Of a stretch of DNA of 9,160 bases, positions 1 through 6,973 are shown piece after piece. The notes below the pieces were generated by a model. That model ran no database searches. It saw only the letters and a program-made list of their open reading frames with translations, and was not told the DNA's origin. The translations under genes and the position numbers were made by a program. The stretch's first letter is position 1. Every line of letters begins with the position of its first letter. This DNA is from Betaproteobacteria bacterium TMED156. GTDB taxonomy: Bacteria; Pseudomonadota; Gammaproteobacteria; Burkholderiales; Burkholderiaceae_A. The stretch covers positions 1 through 9,160 of the forward strand of contig NHHF01000017.1 in assembly GCA_002171155.1 (NCBI GenBank). The letters run 5' to 3'.

Positions 1-331
1 TAAATTCAGGTAAAAGATGATGAAATTGATAAATAAAACCAATTTTTTTATTACGAATGTTTGTTCTTGCTGAATCCTTTCTATCATTAACAGGTTGACC
101 ATCAATTGTTACAGATCCACTATCAGGTAAATCTAAGCCCCCAAGTAAGTGTAATAAAGTACTCTTACCAGATCCAGAAGGACCAACTAAAGCCATTGTT
201 TCACCAAAATTTAGAGAGATATTTACGTTTTCTAATGCAGCAATTTCAACATCTCCTACTCTATATTTTTTGGACAAGTTCTTAGCAATAATTACTTCTT
301 TTGATAAGTTTAAAGACATTTTTTTATTCAT
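1..331 (-). CDS. lolD: LolD, lipoprotein-release ABC transporter ATPase (5' part, runs off the left edge)
   Basis: This is the N-terminal ~110 residues of the cytoplasmic ATPase that drives release of outer-membrane lipoproteins from the inner membrane to the carrier LolA, in complex with LolC/LolE-type permeases. The translation shows a Walker A motif GPSGSGKST at residues 50-58 and the Q-loop in FIYQFHHLLPEF (about 99-110); the HHLLPEF stretch is characteristic of LolD among ABC ATPases. The signature motif, Walker B and H-loop lie beyond the window. The ATG at 331 is chosen as start: it lies 21 bp after the lolC stop, with a weak purine-rich AAAAGAAA stretch upstream. A second in-frame ATG at 319 has no better ribosome binding site. 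The gene is probably cotranscribed with and downstream of lolC. Identification is firm; only the exact start is uncertain. Confidence 0.93.
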   Translation of the reverse strand, partial: MNKKMSLNLSKEVIIAKNLSKKYRVGDVEIAALENVNISLNFGETMALVGPSGSGKSTLLHLLGGLDLPDSGSVTIDGQPVNDRKDSARTNIRNKKIGFIYQFHHLLPEF

Positions 332-352
332 CTGACATTTCTTTTAAAGATA

Positions 353-1588
353 TCACTCGTGTTTCAAAGCCTCAGCAGGTAATGTATTAGACGCCTTTAT
401 ACTGGGGTAAATAGTTGCTAAAAAAGATAAAGTAAGTGACACAGCAACTATCGTAATAACGTCATAAAGTTTTAGTTCAGATGGAAAAGTATTAATTAGG
501 TAAATTCCTTTAGGTAATAGTTCAAAGTTAAAAAAATTCTCAATAGATGAAATGATTTTTCCTAAATTTGAGGCAATAGTCACGCCAATAATTACTCCTA
601 AAAAAACTCCAAAAAATCCTAAAATAGATCCCTGAATAACAAATATTGAAAGTATTGAACCTTTACTCGCTCCTATAGTTCTTAAAATTGCGATATCGGA
701 CTTTTTATCAGTGACAGTCATCACAAGCATTGAAACTAAATTGAATGCTGCCACAGCAATAATCAACATTAGAATAATGAACATCATTCTTTTTTCTATT
801 TGAACTGCAGAAAACCAGTTTTTATTCTCTTTAGTCCAGTCACGAACGAAGAAATTATCGTTAATCTTATTTTGAAGTCTCTCGGAAAATTGTGGAGCCT
901 TGTGCATATCATTTAATTTGACTCGTATTCCTTCTACACCAGAAAATTTAAAAAACTTTCTAGCATCGTTTTGATGAATAAAAACAAGCCCTTGATCATA
1001 GTCATAATGTCCAGATGAATAAATTGCAACAATATCAAATCTTTTAAGTCTTGGAAAAATACCTAAAGGAGAAGATGTATTTTCAGCTGTTAAAAGTGTT
1101 AACGTGTCAGTAATTTCTAAATTAAAATTTTCAGCAAGTTCTTTTCCAATGACAATTCCAAAAGAGCCAGGCTTTAGATCGTAAACACTCCCTTTTTTAA
1201 TATCTTTTAGAGCACTTGAAACATCCAATTCATCAACAGGATTAATTCCTCTAACCATAACTCCTTTTACATTATTTCCTCGAGCCAACATAGCTTGAGC
1301 ATAAGTAAATGCTGCAAAACTCGTTACATCTTTTTCCTTAGACAAGATTGGTTCTACTATTTTAATTTGATCAGGATTATTTGATGTTGAATAAATTTCA
1401 GCATGAGACAACACTCCCAGCATTTTATCTCTAACTTCTTTCTGAAATCCGTTCATTACTGAAAGTACTATAATTAATGCTGCTACGCCAAGAGCAATTC
1501 CTAAAGTTGCTAAAACTGAAATAAAATTTACAAAACCTGATACCCTGCCAGAACGAATGAAACGAAATCCAACCAATAATTCATACAT
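353..1588 (-). CDS. lolC: LolC/LolE-type lipoprotein-release permease
   Basis: This 411-residue inner-membrane permease is the partner of LolD and extracts lipoproteins from the inner membrane for hand-over to periplasmic LolA. A cytoplasmic start MYELLVGFRF is followed by a first membrane segment (about 22-46, ending VLSVMNGF), a large periplasmic domain (about 50-265), and three C-terminal membrane segments (about 268-292, 313-340, 374-396) of the FtsX type. The loop DKKSDIAILRTIGAS (295-308) and the end YPSIKASNTLPAEALKHE are typical of the family. The stretch SSPLGIFPRLKRF (172-183) sits where the LolA-binding hook is expected in LolC; this is recalled from the family, not modelled. It starts at ATG 1588, preceded by AGAGAA, and ends in TGA. 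Many betaproteobacteria carry a single LolC/E-like permease next to lolD, so the lolC/lolE distinction is less certain than the family. Confidence 0.93.
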   Translation of the reverse strand: MYELLVGFRFIRSGRVSGFVNFISVLATLGIALGVAALIIVLSVMNGFQKEVRDKMLGVLSHAEIYSTSNNPDQIKIVEPILSKEKDVTSFAAFTYAQAMLARGNNVKGVMVRGINPVDELDVSSALKDIKKGSVYDLKPGSFGIVIGKELAENFNLEITDTLTLLTAENTSSPLGIFPRLKRFDIVAIYSSGHYDYDQGLVFIHQNDARKFFKFSGVEGIRVKLNDMHKAPQFSERLQNKINDNFFVRDWTKENKNWFSAVQIEKRMMFIILMLIIAVAAFNLVSMLVMTVTDKKSDIAILRTIGASKGSILSIFVIQGSILGFFGVFLGVIIGVTIASNLGKIISSIENFFNFELLPKGIYLINTFPSELKLYDVITIVAVSLTLSFLATIYPSIKASNTLPAEALKHE

Positions 1589-1593
1589 TATAA

Positions 1594-1626
1594 TTCTCTG
1601 TTTGGCATAATTAACTATGAATTCTA
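1594..1626 (-). promoter_or_regulatory. Candidate lolC promoter and ribosome binding site
   Basis: On the minus strand a TAGAAT hexamer (1626-1621) is one base from the -10 consensus. It would start a transcript near 1614, giving a leader of about 26 bases that contains AGAGAA (1599-1594), five bases ahead of the lolC ATG. No good -35 is seen at 16-18 bp. The hexamer lies within the first codons of the divergent rpfE-type gene, so the two promoters would overlap. This is a candidate by eye only. Confidence 0.35.
1603..1617 (+). promoter_or_regulatory. Extended -10 promoter predicted to give a leaderless rpfE-recJ mRNA
   Basis: TGG followed by CATAAT (TG at 1603-1604, hexamer 1606-1611) matches an extended -10 element TGnTATAAT with one mismatch. 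The normal 6-7 base distance from the hexamer places the start of transcription at 1617-1618, which is the A or T of the ATG of the downstream gene. No Shine-Dalgarno sequence is present before that ATG, consistent with leaderless translation. No convincing -35 is seen, which extended -10 promoters can do without. Confidence 0.45.
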
Positions 1627-2747
1627 AAACTAAAAATTTAACTATTTATGAAAATATTTTACTAAATGATAGTTTAATAAAATCGATTAAAAAGTCTAAA
1701 AAAATAATTTCCAGAAAAATAAATAAAAATCTACTCTTTGAATGGAATAAAACAAAGTGGTTTATTAAAAAAAACAAAGCTATCTTAAAGAAAAGAAATC
1801 AAAAACTTTTACCGCCAAGCTTGGACGCAATTTCATTTTACATCAAACAAGAAAAACTATGGCCAGAGAATATAAAATTACCCTGGGGATACCTCATAGC
1901 TCAGGTATTAGGGCTCAAACCAGAAAGAGGGAAGTGTTGGGCTATTCTATGCCCCGGCAAAATTGATATAAATGTTTATCAGCCCGATTTGAAGATTATT
2001 TCAGGTAAGTACCTAGACGAAAAAAGAAAAAAAATACTTCAAAGCATATTCTTAAAGCATCAAGGTGAAATATATTTCCCTATTAAAGAGTCTGAATTCT
2101 TCTTTGTCAAATTACCAAATCAGTTCAGTTATATGGAAAGTGCTTTTCCTGAAAAGACTATTAGTCTTTACTCGACAAGATTTCAAAACACTAACAAAAT
2201 AAATAATATATGGAGAAATATTTTAAATAATGTTGAAATGGAATGGCATGCCATAAACGAAGTTGAAAAAAATGAAATTAATAGTATTTGGGGATGGGGG
2301 TGGGGCTCAATGCCAAATGAGTTAGATTGCAATATTAAAAGTATTTCGAAAGACGAAACTACTTTTTCTAATAGTAAAGTAGCCTCTTTGGCAATATCAG
2401 CTTTAACAAGCTGGATCGAAAAAAGAGGTAAAAAAAAATTATCTTTAAAGATTTATCAATCAAAAATAAGCATCAATATGTTCGCAATTTTTGATCAAAT
2501 ATCTTCTAGCAGTCAGATCGAATATAAAAAAAATAGTGAAATTGAAAAAAGTTGTATTGCACTTACAAAGCATCTAAATGTTTTCAATAAAAAAATTGAA
2601 GAAAATATTGATGAAGATGTTTATATTGCAAACGAAGAATATATTTTACTAAAAAATAAAAATTTTAAAATGACTATATATGACAAAATCATTTTTAATT
2701 TTAATATGTATAGTTTTTTTCTACTCCATATTTTGTTAAAGAAATAA
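1617..2747 (+). CDS. RpfE-type conserved protein upstream of recJ
   Basis: This 376-residue, lysine-rich protein resembles the RpfE-type family, often annotated loosely as 'phosphoglycerate mutase' or 'regulatory protein', that sits beside recJ in many beta- and gammaproteobacteria. Matching landmarks are LPPSLDAISFYIKQ (about 65-78), a WPENIKLPWGYLIAQVLGL segment (82-100), WAILCPGKIDINVYQPD (108-124; in relatives this is a CHW..G.D.V.L.DP-like stretch), and EMEWHAINEVEKNEINSIW followed by GWGWG (207-230), which corresponds to the conserved MLLH.HPVN..R...G.P.INS.W.WGGG region. The biochemical function of the family is not established; the mutase label should not be taken as an activity. The first 60 residues are rich in Lys, Asn and Ile and look poorly conserved. 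No signal peptide is apparent; the C-terminus (about 357-374) is hydrophobic. Its TAA stop shares a base with the recJ ATG, so the two are translationally coupled. Family assignment rests on recalled motifs, not alignment. Confidence 0.75.
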   Translation: MNSKTKNLTIYENILLNDSLIKSIKKSKKIISRKINKNLLFEWNKTKWFIKKNKAILKKRNQKLLPPSLDAISFYIKQEKLWPENIKLPWGYLIAQVLGLKPERGKCWAILCPGKIDINVYQPDLKIISGKYLDEKRKKILQSIFLKHQGEIYFPIKESEFFFVKLPNQFSYMESAFPEKTISLYSTRFQNTNKINNIWRNILNNVEMEWHAINEVEKNEINSIWGWGWGSMPNELDCNIKSISKDETTFSNSKVASLAISALTSWIEKRGKKKLSLKIYQSKISINMFAIFDQISSSSQIEYKKNSEIEKSCIALTKHLNVFNKKIEENIDEDVYIANEEYILLKNKNFKMTIYDKIIFNFNMYSFFLLHILLKK

Positions 2748-4468
2748 TGAAAATATTGAATAGAAAATCAGATAGATTGATTGAAGAATTACTTATTACG
2801 AATGGAACCTGCCCTTTGCTTGCGAAGTTGTTAAGTAAAAGGAAGATCAAGTCCATAGATGACATGGATATGTCGTTAAATAAACTATTGTCACCTTGGA
2901 AAATGATGAATATTAATAAAGCCTCAAGACTTGTGGGAGAGTCTGTTCTAAGGAAAAAAAAAATTCTAGTTGTAGCTGATTTTGACGCTGACGGAGCAAC
3001 TGGTTGTGCAGTCGCAATTTTAGGGTTAAAAAAATTCAATCTTGATGTTGAGTTTATTGTTCCTGATCGGTTTATTTTTGGTTATGGCTTAACTTCTTCA
3101 CTAGTTCTTAATACAGTTGAGAATTTAAAAAAAAATAAAAAGAAATTGCCAGACCTTTTAATTACTGTTGATAATGGCATTTCAAGTCATGACGGAGTAA
3201 AAGTTGCAAAAAAATTAGGTATTGAAGTTCTAATTACTGACCATCATCTTCCGGGAACAGAGCTTCCAGACGCCATGATAGTTAATCCACAACAGAAGGA
3301 CTGTAACTTCGAAAGTAAAAATATCGCAGGTGTAGGTGTAATATTTTACTTGTTGATTGCTACCAGAACTTGGCTAAGAGATAGAGGGTATTTCAATAAT
3401 TCCCAGGAACCTAAGCTTGATGACCTATTAAGTCTTGTGGCGTTGGGGACTATTGCAGATTTAGTTCCGCTTGACACCAATAATAGAAGAATTATTTTTC
3501 AAGGTTTGCAACGTATTCATGATAATAATATTCCAGAGGGGTTAAGAGCATTAATTAAAATTTCCAAACTTTCTCCAAAAACAGTCACTTGCTCTGACTT
3601 GGGATTTAAAATTGCTCCAAAACTTAATGCTGCTGGAAGATTATCAGATATGAGCTTAGGTATTCACTGTCTTACTGAGAAAAATAAGGATATGGCAATG
3701 GGATATGCATACCAATTAGAGAATTTAAATCGTAAAAGAAGACAAATGGAAACCCAATCCCGTAAAGAAGGAATTAATTTGTTGATTAAAAATGAGTCAC
3801 TTAATCAGGGTTTAGGTACGGTAATTTTTAAAAAAAATTGGCATCAGGGTATTGTTGGATTAATTGCTAGTAAAGTTAAGGATTTAATTTCAAAACCAAC
3901 AATAGTATTTGCATATCAAAATGAGAATTGCAACTTACTCAAAGGCTCAGGAAGATCTATTCAAGGTGTTCACCTTAGGGATGTTTTAGAAAGAATACAT
4001 TCAAAAAACCCCAAATTAATTAATACCTTTGGAGGTCATGCTATGGCTGCTGGAATAACAATTCAAGAAAATAAACTTGATGAATTTAAACGAGCCTTTA
4101 ATGAATCACTTGAAGAAATTGTTGATAAATCAGTTTTTTCTCCAGACCTCATAACAGATGGGAAGATTGATTTAAAAAGAATAAGTTTATCATCTGTTTT
4201 AGAGATTGAAAGTTCTATTTGGGGGCAAGCATTCGATACCCCCTTGTTTTGGGATGAGTTCATTATTCATGAACAAAAGGTTTTAAAAGATAACCATTTG
4301 AAGCTCGTTATTAGTCAAACTTCTAATATCAAAGCCAAATACAGTGGAATATGGTTTGATGCTCCCAAATTTAACTGCACAGAAGCAATTTTTGCTTATG
4401 AATTAATGTCAAATAAATGGAAAGAAAAAAAATCTATCCAATTGTTAATCAGAAAATTAATAAATTAA
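2747..4468 (+). CDS. recJ: RecJ, single-strand DNA-specific 5'-3' exonuclease
   Basis: RecJ degrades single-stranded DNA 5' to 3' during recombinational repair (RecF pathway), mismatch repair and base excision repair. The 573-residue length is close to E. coli RecJ (577). The DHH-family metal-binding motifs are all present: DFDADG (78-83), TVDNGIS (140-146), DHH (165-167) and ADLVPLD (237-243). The DHHA1 half follows with SGRS (401-404) and GGHAMAAG (429-436), and the C-terminal part (about 465-570) fits the OB-fold region. The ATG at 2747 overlaps the preceding stop codon (TAATG), with AAAGAA just upstream as a weak ribosome binding site, so expression is expected to depend on reading of the rpfE-type gene. 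The gene appears intact and catalytically complete. Confidence 0.97.
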   Translation: MKILNRKSDRLIEELLITNGTCPLLAKLLSKRKIKSIDDMDMSLNKLLSPWKMMNINKASRLVGESVLRKKKILVVADFDADGATGCAVAILGLKKFNLDVEFIVPDRFIFGYGLTSSLVLNTVENLKKNKKKLPDLLITVDNGISSHDGVKVAKKLGIEVLITDHHLPGTELPDAMIVNPQQKDCNFESKNIAGVGVIFYLLIATRTWLRDRGYFNNSQEPKLDDLLSLVALGTIADLVPLDTNNRRIIFQGLQRIHDNNIPEGLRALIKISKLSPKTVTCSDLGFKIAPKLNAAGRLSDMSLGIHCLTEKNKDMAMGYAYQLENLNRKRRQMETQSRKEGINLLIKNESLNQGLGTVIFKKNWHQGIVGLIASKVKDLISKPTIVFAYQNENCNLLKGSGRSIQGVHLRDVLERIHSKNPKLINTFGGHAMAAGITIQENKLDEFKRAFNESLEEIVDKSVFSPDLITDGKIDLKRISLSSVLEIESSIWGQAFDTPLFWDEFIIHEQKVLKDNHLKLVISQTSNIKAKYSGIWFDAPKFNCTEAIFAYELMSNKWKEKKSIQLLIRKLIN

Positions 4469-4479
4469 ATTTTAAGTTC

Positions 4480-4524
4480 ATACTTTAGTATATAACAGTT
4501 GACAATTAGGTATACTAAAGTATA
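4480..4524 (+). repeat. Two palindromic operator-like sites forming a larger inverted repeat
   Basis: ATACTTTAGTAT (4480-4491) and ATACTAAAGTAT (4512-4523) are each a perfect 5+5 palindrome around a two-base centre. The two are also reverse complements of each other, so the whole forms a 13-bp stem (4480-4492 with 4511-4523). Their centres lie 32 bp apart, about three turns of B-DNA, so proteins bound to both would face the same side. The right site covers the promoter spacer and the first bases of the -10; the left site lies upstream of the -35. I do not recognise the motif as a known operator. Confidence 0.6.
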
Positions 4525-4526
4525 AT
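4499..4526 (+). promoter_or_regulatory. Consensus sigma-70 promoter for the NTF2-like gene
   Basis: TTGACA (4499-4504) and TATAAT (4521-4526) are both perfect consensus hexamers, separated by 16 bp. Transcription would begin near 4533, about 90 bases before the proposed start codon at 4623. The -35 lies between two palindromes and the -10 overlaps the right one, so a strong promoter held down by a repressor is a reasonable reading. Confidence 0.75.
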
Positions 4527-4622
4527 TTTTTTTAATATTCAACTTTTTTTCATTTTTTCCGATATTTATAAATGAGTTACAAAATCAGCAATTTATGAAA
4601 AATATAAAAAATTCTTTTATTT

Positions 4623-5429
4623 ATGTGGTATTCGACTAAGATTTTATCGAAGAATAGAAAAGATTCATTATCAAATTGCTCATATGAAGACAAAAGAAAT
4701 GAGAGCAAAGAACAGCTATTTTCAAAATCATTTGATTTAGATAACAGTCAAAAAAGTATTCACGAAATTAATAATACTGATGGCGAAACTGATATGACAG
4801 AGAAAAACGAAGAAAAAGAAACTAGAAAAATTTCCAAAACTAAATTAATAATATTCTTAACAGCATTAACAATATTTATTGCTAGTGGACAACATCTGTT
4901 TGCATCAAATTTAGATTTCTTTTCAAATCTATTGAAATCAATAAATGTTGGCGCTTTTGAAACTAAAAATGAAAAACTTATTATAGACAACGAAAGAAAA
5001 AGTTTTGAAAATTTTTCAAGAAATAAAATAGCTCAAAGCCAAGGACCAAGAAAAAAATCAGCTCCCCACGCAAAATTTTCCAGAAGTTTAGTACTTCTAG
5101 ATTTAGAAGACTGGAGAAAAAACTGGTCTGCCAGGAACTTGGAAGGATTCATGGGATATTATCACCCTGATTTCAAAGATATTAAAGTTTTCAGGAATAA
5201 TAAAAAAAGAATTTTTAAAAAAAATAGATTTATCAAAATATCTTTGAAAAATATCTCATCTAGAGTTGAGGGTGATTACATAATAACTGAATTCACACAA
5301 ATTTATAAGTCAAAAAATTACAATGATAGCGCTACTAAAGAATTAATTTGGGCTCGTACAGAATTTGGGTGGAAAATCCTTGAAGAAAACATAATCAATC
5401 CAAATGTCGCAAAGCGGGGAAAAAAATAA
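4623..5429 (+). CDS. Membrane-anchored protein with a C-terminal NTF2/SnoaL-like domain
   Basis: This 268-residue protein has a hydrophilic, low-complexity N-terminus (1-70), one hydrophobic segment (about 75-93, LIIFLTALTIFIASG), a basic linker, and a C-terminal domain (about 155-255) with the pattern LEDWRKNWSARNLEGFMGYYHPDF. That pattern and the closing EFGWKILEE match the NTF2/SnoaL-like domain that often forms the C-terminus of betaproteobacterial L,D-transpeptidases (Cds6-type, from memory). The domain probably lies in the periplasm, perhaps binding a cell-wall component; no catalytic function can be assigned. The start is doubtful: ATG 4623 has no ribosome binding site. The ATG at 4794 (residue 58) would place the hydrophobic segment near the N-terminus as a signal or anchor, but it has no good site either. 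The last 35 bp overlap the 3' end of convergent lysS. It has its own promoter at 4499-4526. Confidence 0.75.
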   Translation: MWYSTKILSKNRKDSLSNCSYEDKRNESKEQLFSKSFDLDNSQKSIHEINNTDGETDMTEKNEEKETRKISKTKLIIFLTALTIFIASGQHLFASNLDFFSNLLKSINVGAFETKNEKLIIDNERKSFENFSRNKIAQSQGPRKKSAPHAKFSRSLVLLDLEDWRKNWSARNLEGFMGYYHPDFKDIKVFRNNKKRIFKKNRFIKISLKNISSRVEGDYIITEFTQIYKSKNYNDSATKELIWARTEFGWKILEENIINPNVAKRGKK

Positions 5430-6945
5430 CATCTCTAATTGATTGCTTATTTGTAAAAAGCATTAGCAGTCTATCAACTCCTATTCCACATCCAGCCGTT
5501 GGAGGCATCCCAATTTCTAGAGCCCTAATATAATCGTTATCATAGTGCATTGCCTCCTGATCGCCGGATTCTTTTGACTTGACTTGTTCAGTAAATCTTT
5601 TTGACTGATCCTCAGGATCATTTAACTCAGAAAAACCATTAGCTATCTCTCTACCTGCAATATAAAGTTCAAATCGTTCAGTAAGTCCCATATTGTCATC
5701 AGATGATCTTGCAAGTGGAGAAACTTCAATTGGATAGTCAACTATAAAAGTTGGGTCAATCAATGTCTCTTCTGCTACACACTCAAATAATTCATACTGT
5801 AGAGTTGGTAAGGATTTATTTAAGAAATCTTCATCCTTTTTTTTATTGAATTTTTTTAGTAATTTTTTGACAACTAAAATATCATCTAGGGCATTCTCGT
5901 CAATGTCATCTAATGCTCCATAGATTGCTTCCTTAATTGTCATCCTTACAAAACTCTTTTTTAGATCAATTTTTTTTTCATTTAAAGAAAGAATACATGT
6001 CCCAAATAATGCAAGGGCAATTTCAGATAACATTTTTTCAAGAAAATTCATTAGCCATTTATAATCAGTATAAGCAGCATAAAACTCCATCATTGTAAAT
6101 TCAGGATTGTGTCTGGTACTAATTCCTTCATTTCTAAAACTTCTATTAATTTCAAAGACCCTTTCAAAACCTCCAACAATTAATCTTTTCAAATACAGTT
6201 CTGGTGCAATTCTTAAAAACATTTCTTGATTCAGAGAATTATGATGTGTCCTAAAAGGTTTAGCAGTTGCACCGCCAGGAATAGGATGAAGCATTGGAGT
6301 TTCAACTTCAAAAAAACCATTAAACTCCATATACTCTCTAAGTTTTGATAAAACCTTAGATCTTATTTCAAAAATTTTTTTAGTTTCTTTATTTATAATT
6401 AAGTCAAGATACCTTTGTCTAACTCTTGTTTCTATATCCTGTAAACCACGGTGTTTATCAGGGAGTGGCCTTATTGATTTTGCTAAAATTGAAATTGTTT
6501 TACACCTAAGACTCAACTCACCCCTCATAGTTTTGAATAAAGTTCCTTCAGAGTAAATGTGGTCACCAAGATCAAGTTGCTTGGCACTTTCATGTTCAGA
6601 TTTTCCAAGCGAATTATCATTAATATAAAGTTGTATTCTTCCTGTAGAGTCCTGCAAAGTAATGAAACTTGTTTTGCCTTGTAATCTTTTAAGCATTATT
6701 CTTCCAGCCAAAGAAACTAATATTTTTTTCTTTTCAAAAAACTCTCTATCTTGACTGGAAAACTTATCTATTAGAATATTCGCTCTAGTGTCTGGCTTTA
6801 AGTGGTTTGGATAGTTGAAGCCAGAATTTCTTAATTCTTTTAATTTTCTTCTTCTCTCAGTAATTATAGTGTTCTCAGAATCAACATTGCTTGAGTCTGA
6901 ACTATCTTCAGTCTTATTTAATTTATACTTATTTTTTTTATTCAT
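5395..6945 (-). CDS. lysS: Lysyl-tRNA synthetase, class II
   Basis: LysS charges tRNA-Lys with lysine using ATP. The 516-residue protein (E. coli 505) has an N-terminal OB-fold anticodon-binding domain (about 76-153, with SFITLQDSTGRIQLYI) and a class II catalytic domain. Motif 1 is in GFFEVETPMLHPIPGGATA (about 210-228), motif 2 in FRNEGISTRHNPEFTMMEF (270-288) and motif 3 in GCGIGVDRLLMLF (485-497). The first ~30 residues are a charged Lys/Asn/Ser-rich tail. The frame can be extended to a GTG at 6951, but the ATG at 6945 is preferred: AGAAG (6958-6954) lies 8 bases ahead of it and only 2 ahead of the GTG. It follows prfB by 28 bp in the same operon, an arrangement also found in E. coli. It ends in TGA inside the last codons of the convergent NTF2-like gene; no terminator is visible there. 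Confidence 0.96.
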   Translation of the reverse strand: MNKKNKYKLNKTEDSSDSSNVDSENTIITERRRKLKELRNSGFNYPNHLKPDTRANILIDKFSSQDREFFEKKKILVSLAGRIMLKRLQGKTSFITLQDSTGRIQLYINDNSLGKSEHESAKQLDLGDHIYSEGTLFKTMRGELSLRCKTISILAKSIRPLPDKHRGLQDIETRVRQRYLDLIINKETKKIFEIRSKVLSKLREYMEFNGFFEVETPMLHPIPGGATAKPFRTHHNSLNQEMFLRIAPELYLKRLIVGGFERVFEINRSFRNEGISTRHNPEFTMMEFYAAYTDYKWLMNFLEKMLSEIALALFGTCILSLNEKKIDLKKSFVRMTIKEAIYGALDDIDENALDDILVVKKLLKKFNKKKDEDFLNKSLPTLQYELFECVAEETLIDPTFIVDYPIEVSPLARSSDDNMGLTERFELYIAGREIANGFSELNDPEDQSKRFTEQVKSKESGDQEAMHYDNDYIRALEIGMPPTAGCGIGVDRLLMLFTNKQSIRDVIFFPALRHLD

Positions 6946-6953
6946 CTTCACAT

Positions 6954-6958
6954 CTTCT
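6954..6958 (-). promoter_or_regulatory. Ribosome binding site deciding the lysS start
   Basis: AGAAG on the minus strand lies 8 bases upstream of the ATG at 6945 and only 2 bases from the alternative GTG at 6951, favouring the ATG. Confidence 0.5.
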
Positions 6959-6973
6959 AATAATAACTCTGAC

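Larger units (their letters stand above)
4480..4533 (+). terminator. Possible terminator after recJ (alternative reading of the same inverted repeat)
   Basis: Starting 12 bases after the recJ stop, a perfect 13-bp stem (4480-4492 / 4511-4523) with an 18-base loop is followed, after two As, by eight Ts (4526-4533). The layout is that of an intrinsic terminator, but only two of the 13 pairs are G-C and the loop is long, so the hairpin would be weak. The same bases make better sense as operators of the promoter, and both roles are possible. Confidence 0.35.

Noticed and set aside
1587..1592. TATAAT on the minus strand at the lolC start
   Set aside because: The hexamer runs into the ATG itself, so a transcript starting from it would lack the start codon.
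2290..2305. Cluster of G runs (GGGG, GGGGG, GGGG) that might suggest a quadruplex
   Set aside because: There are only three runs, and they are explained by the Trp-Gly repeat GWGWG in a conserved region of the RpfE-type protein.
2701..3039. Minus-strand open frame inside the recJ 5' region
   Set aside because: It is antisense to the DHH motif region of recJ, has no recognisable motif and no ribosome binding site; it is a shadow of a real gene.
4572..4639. Two tiny frames in the leader before the NTF2-like gene (4572-4598 and 4595-4639) as possible leader peptides
   Set aside because: They encode 8 and 14 residues, have no ribosome binding site and no run of regulatory codons or attenuator structure.
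4063..4990. Short minus-strand frames opposite recJ and the NTF2-like gene (4063-4263 and 4760-4990)
   Set aside because: They lie antisense to well-supported or better-supported genes and lack any start signal; the hydrophobic-looking residues come from AT-rich complement.
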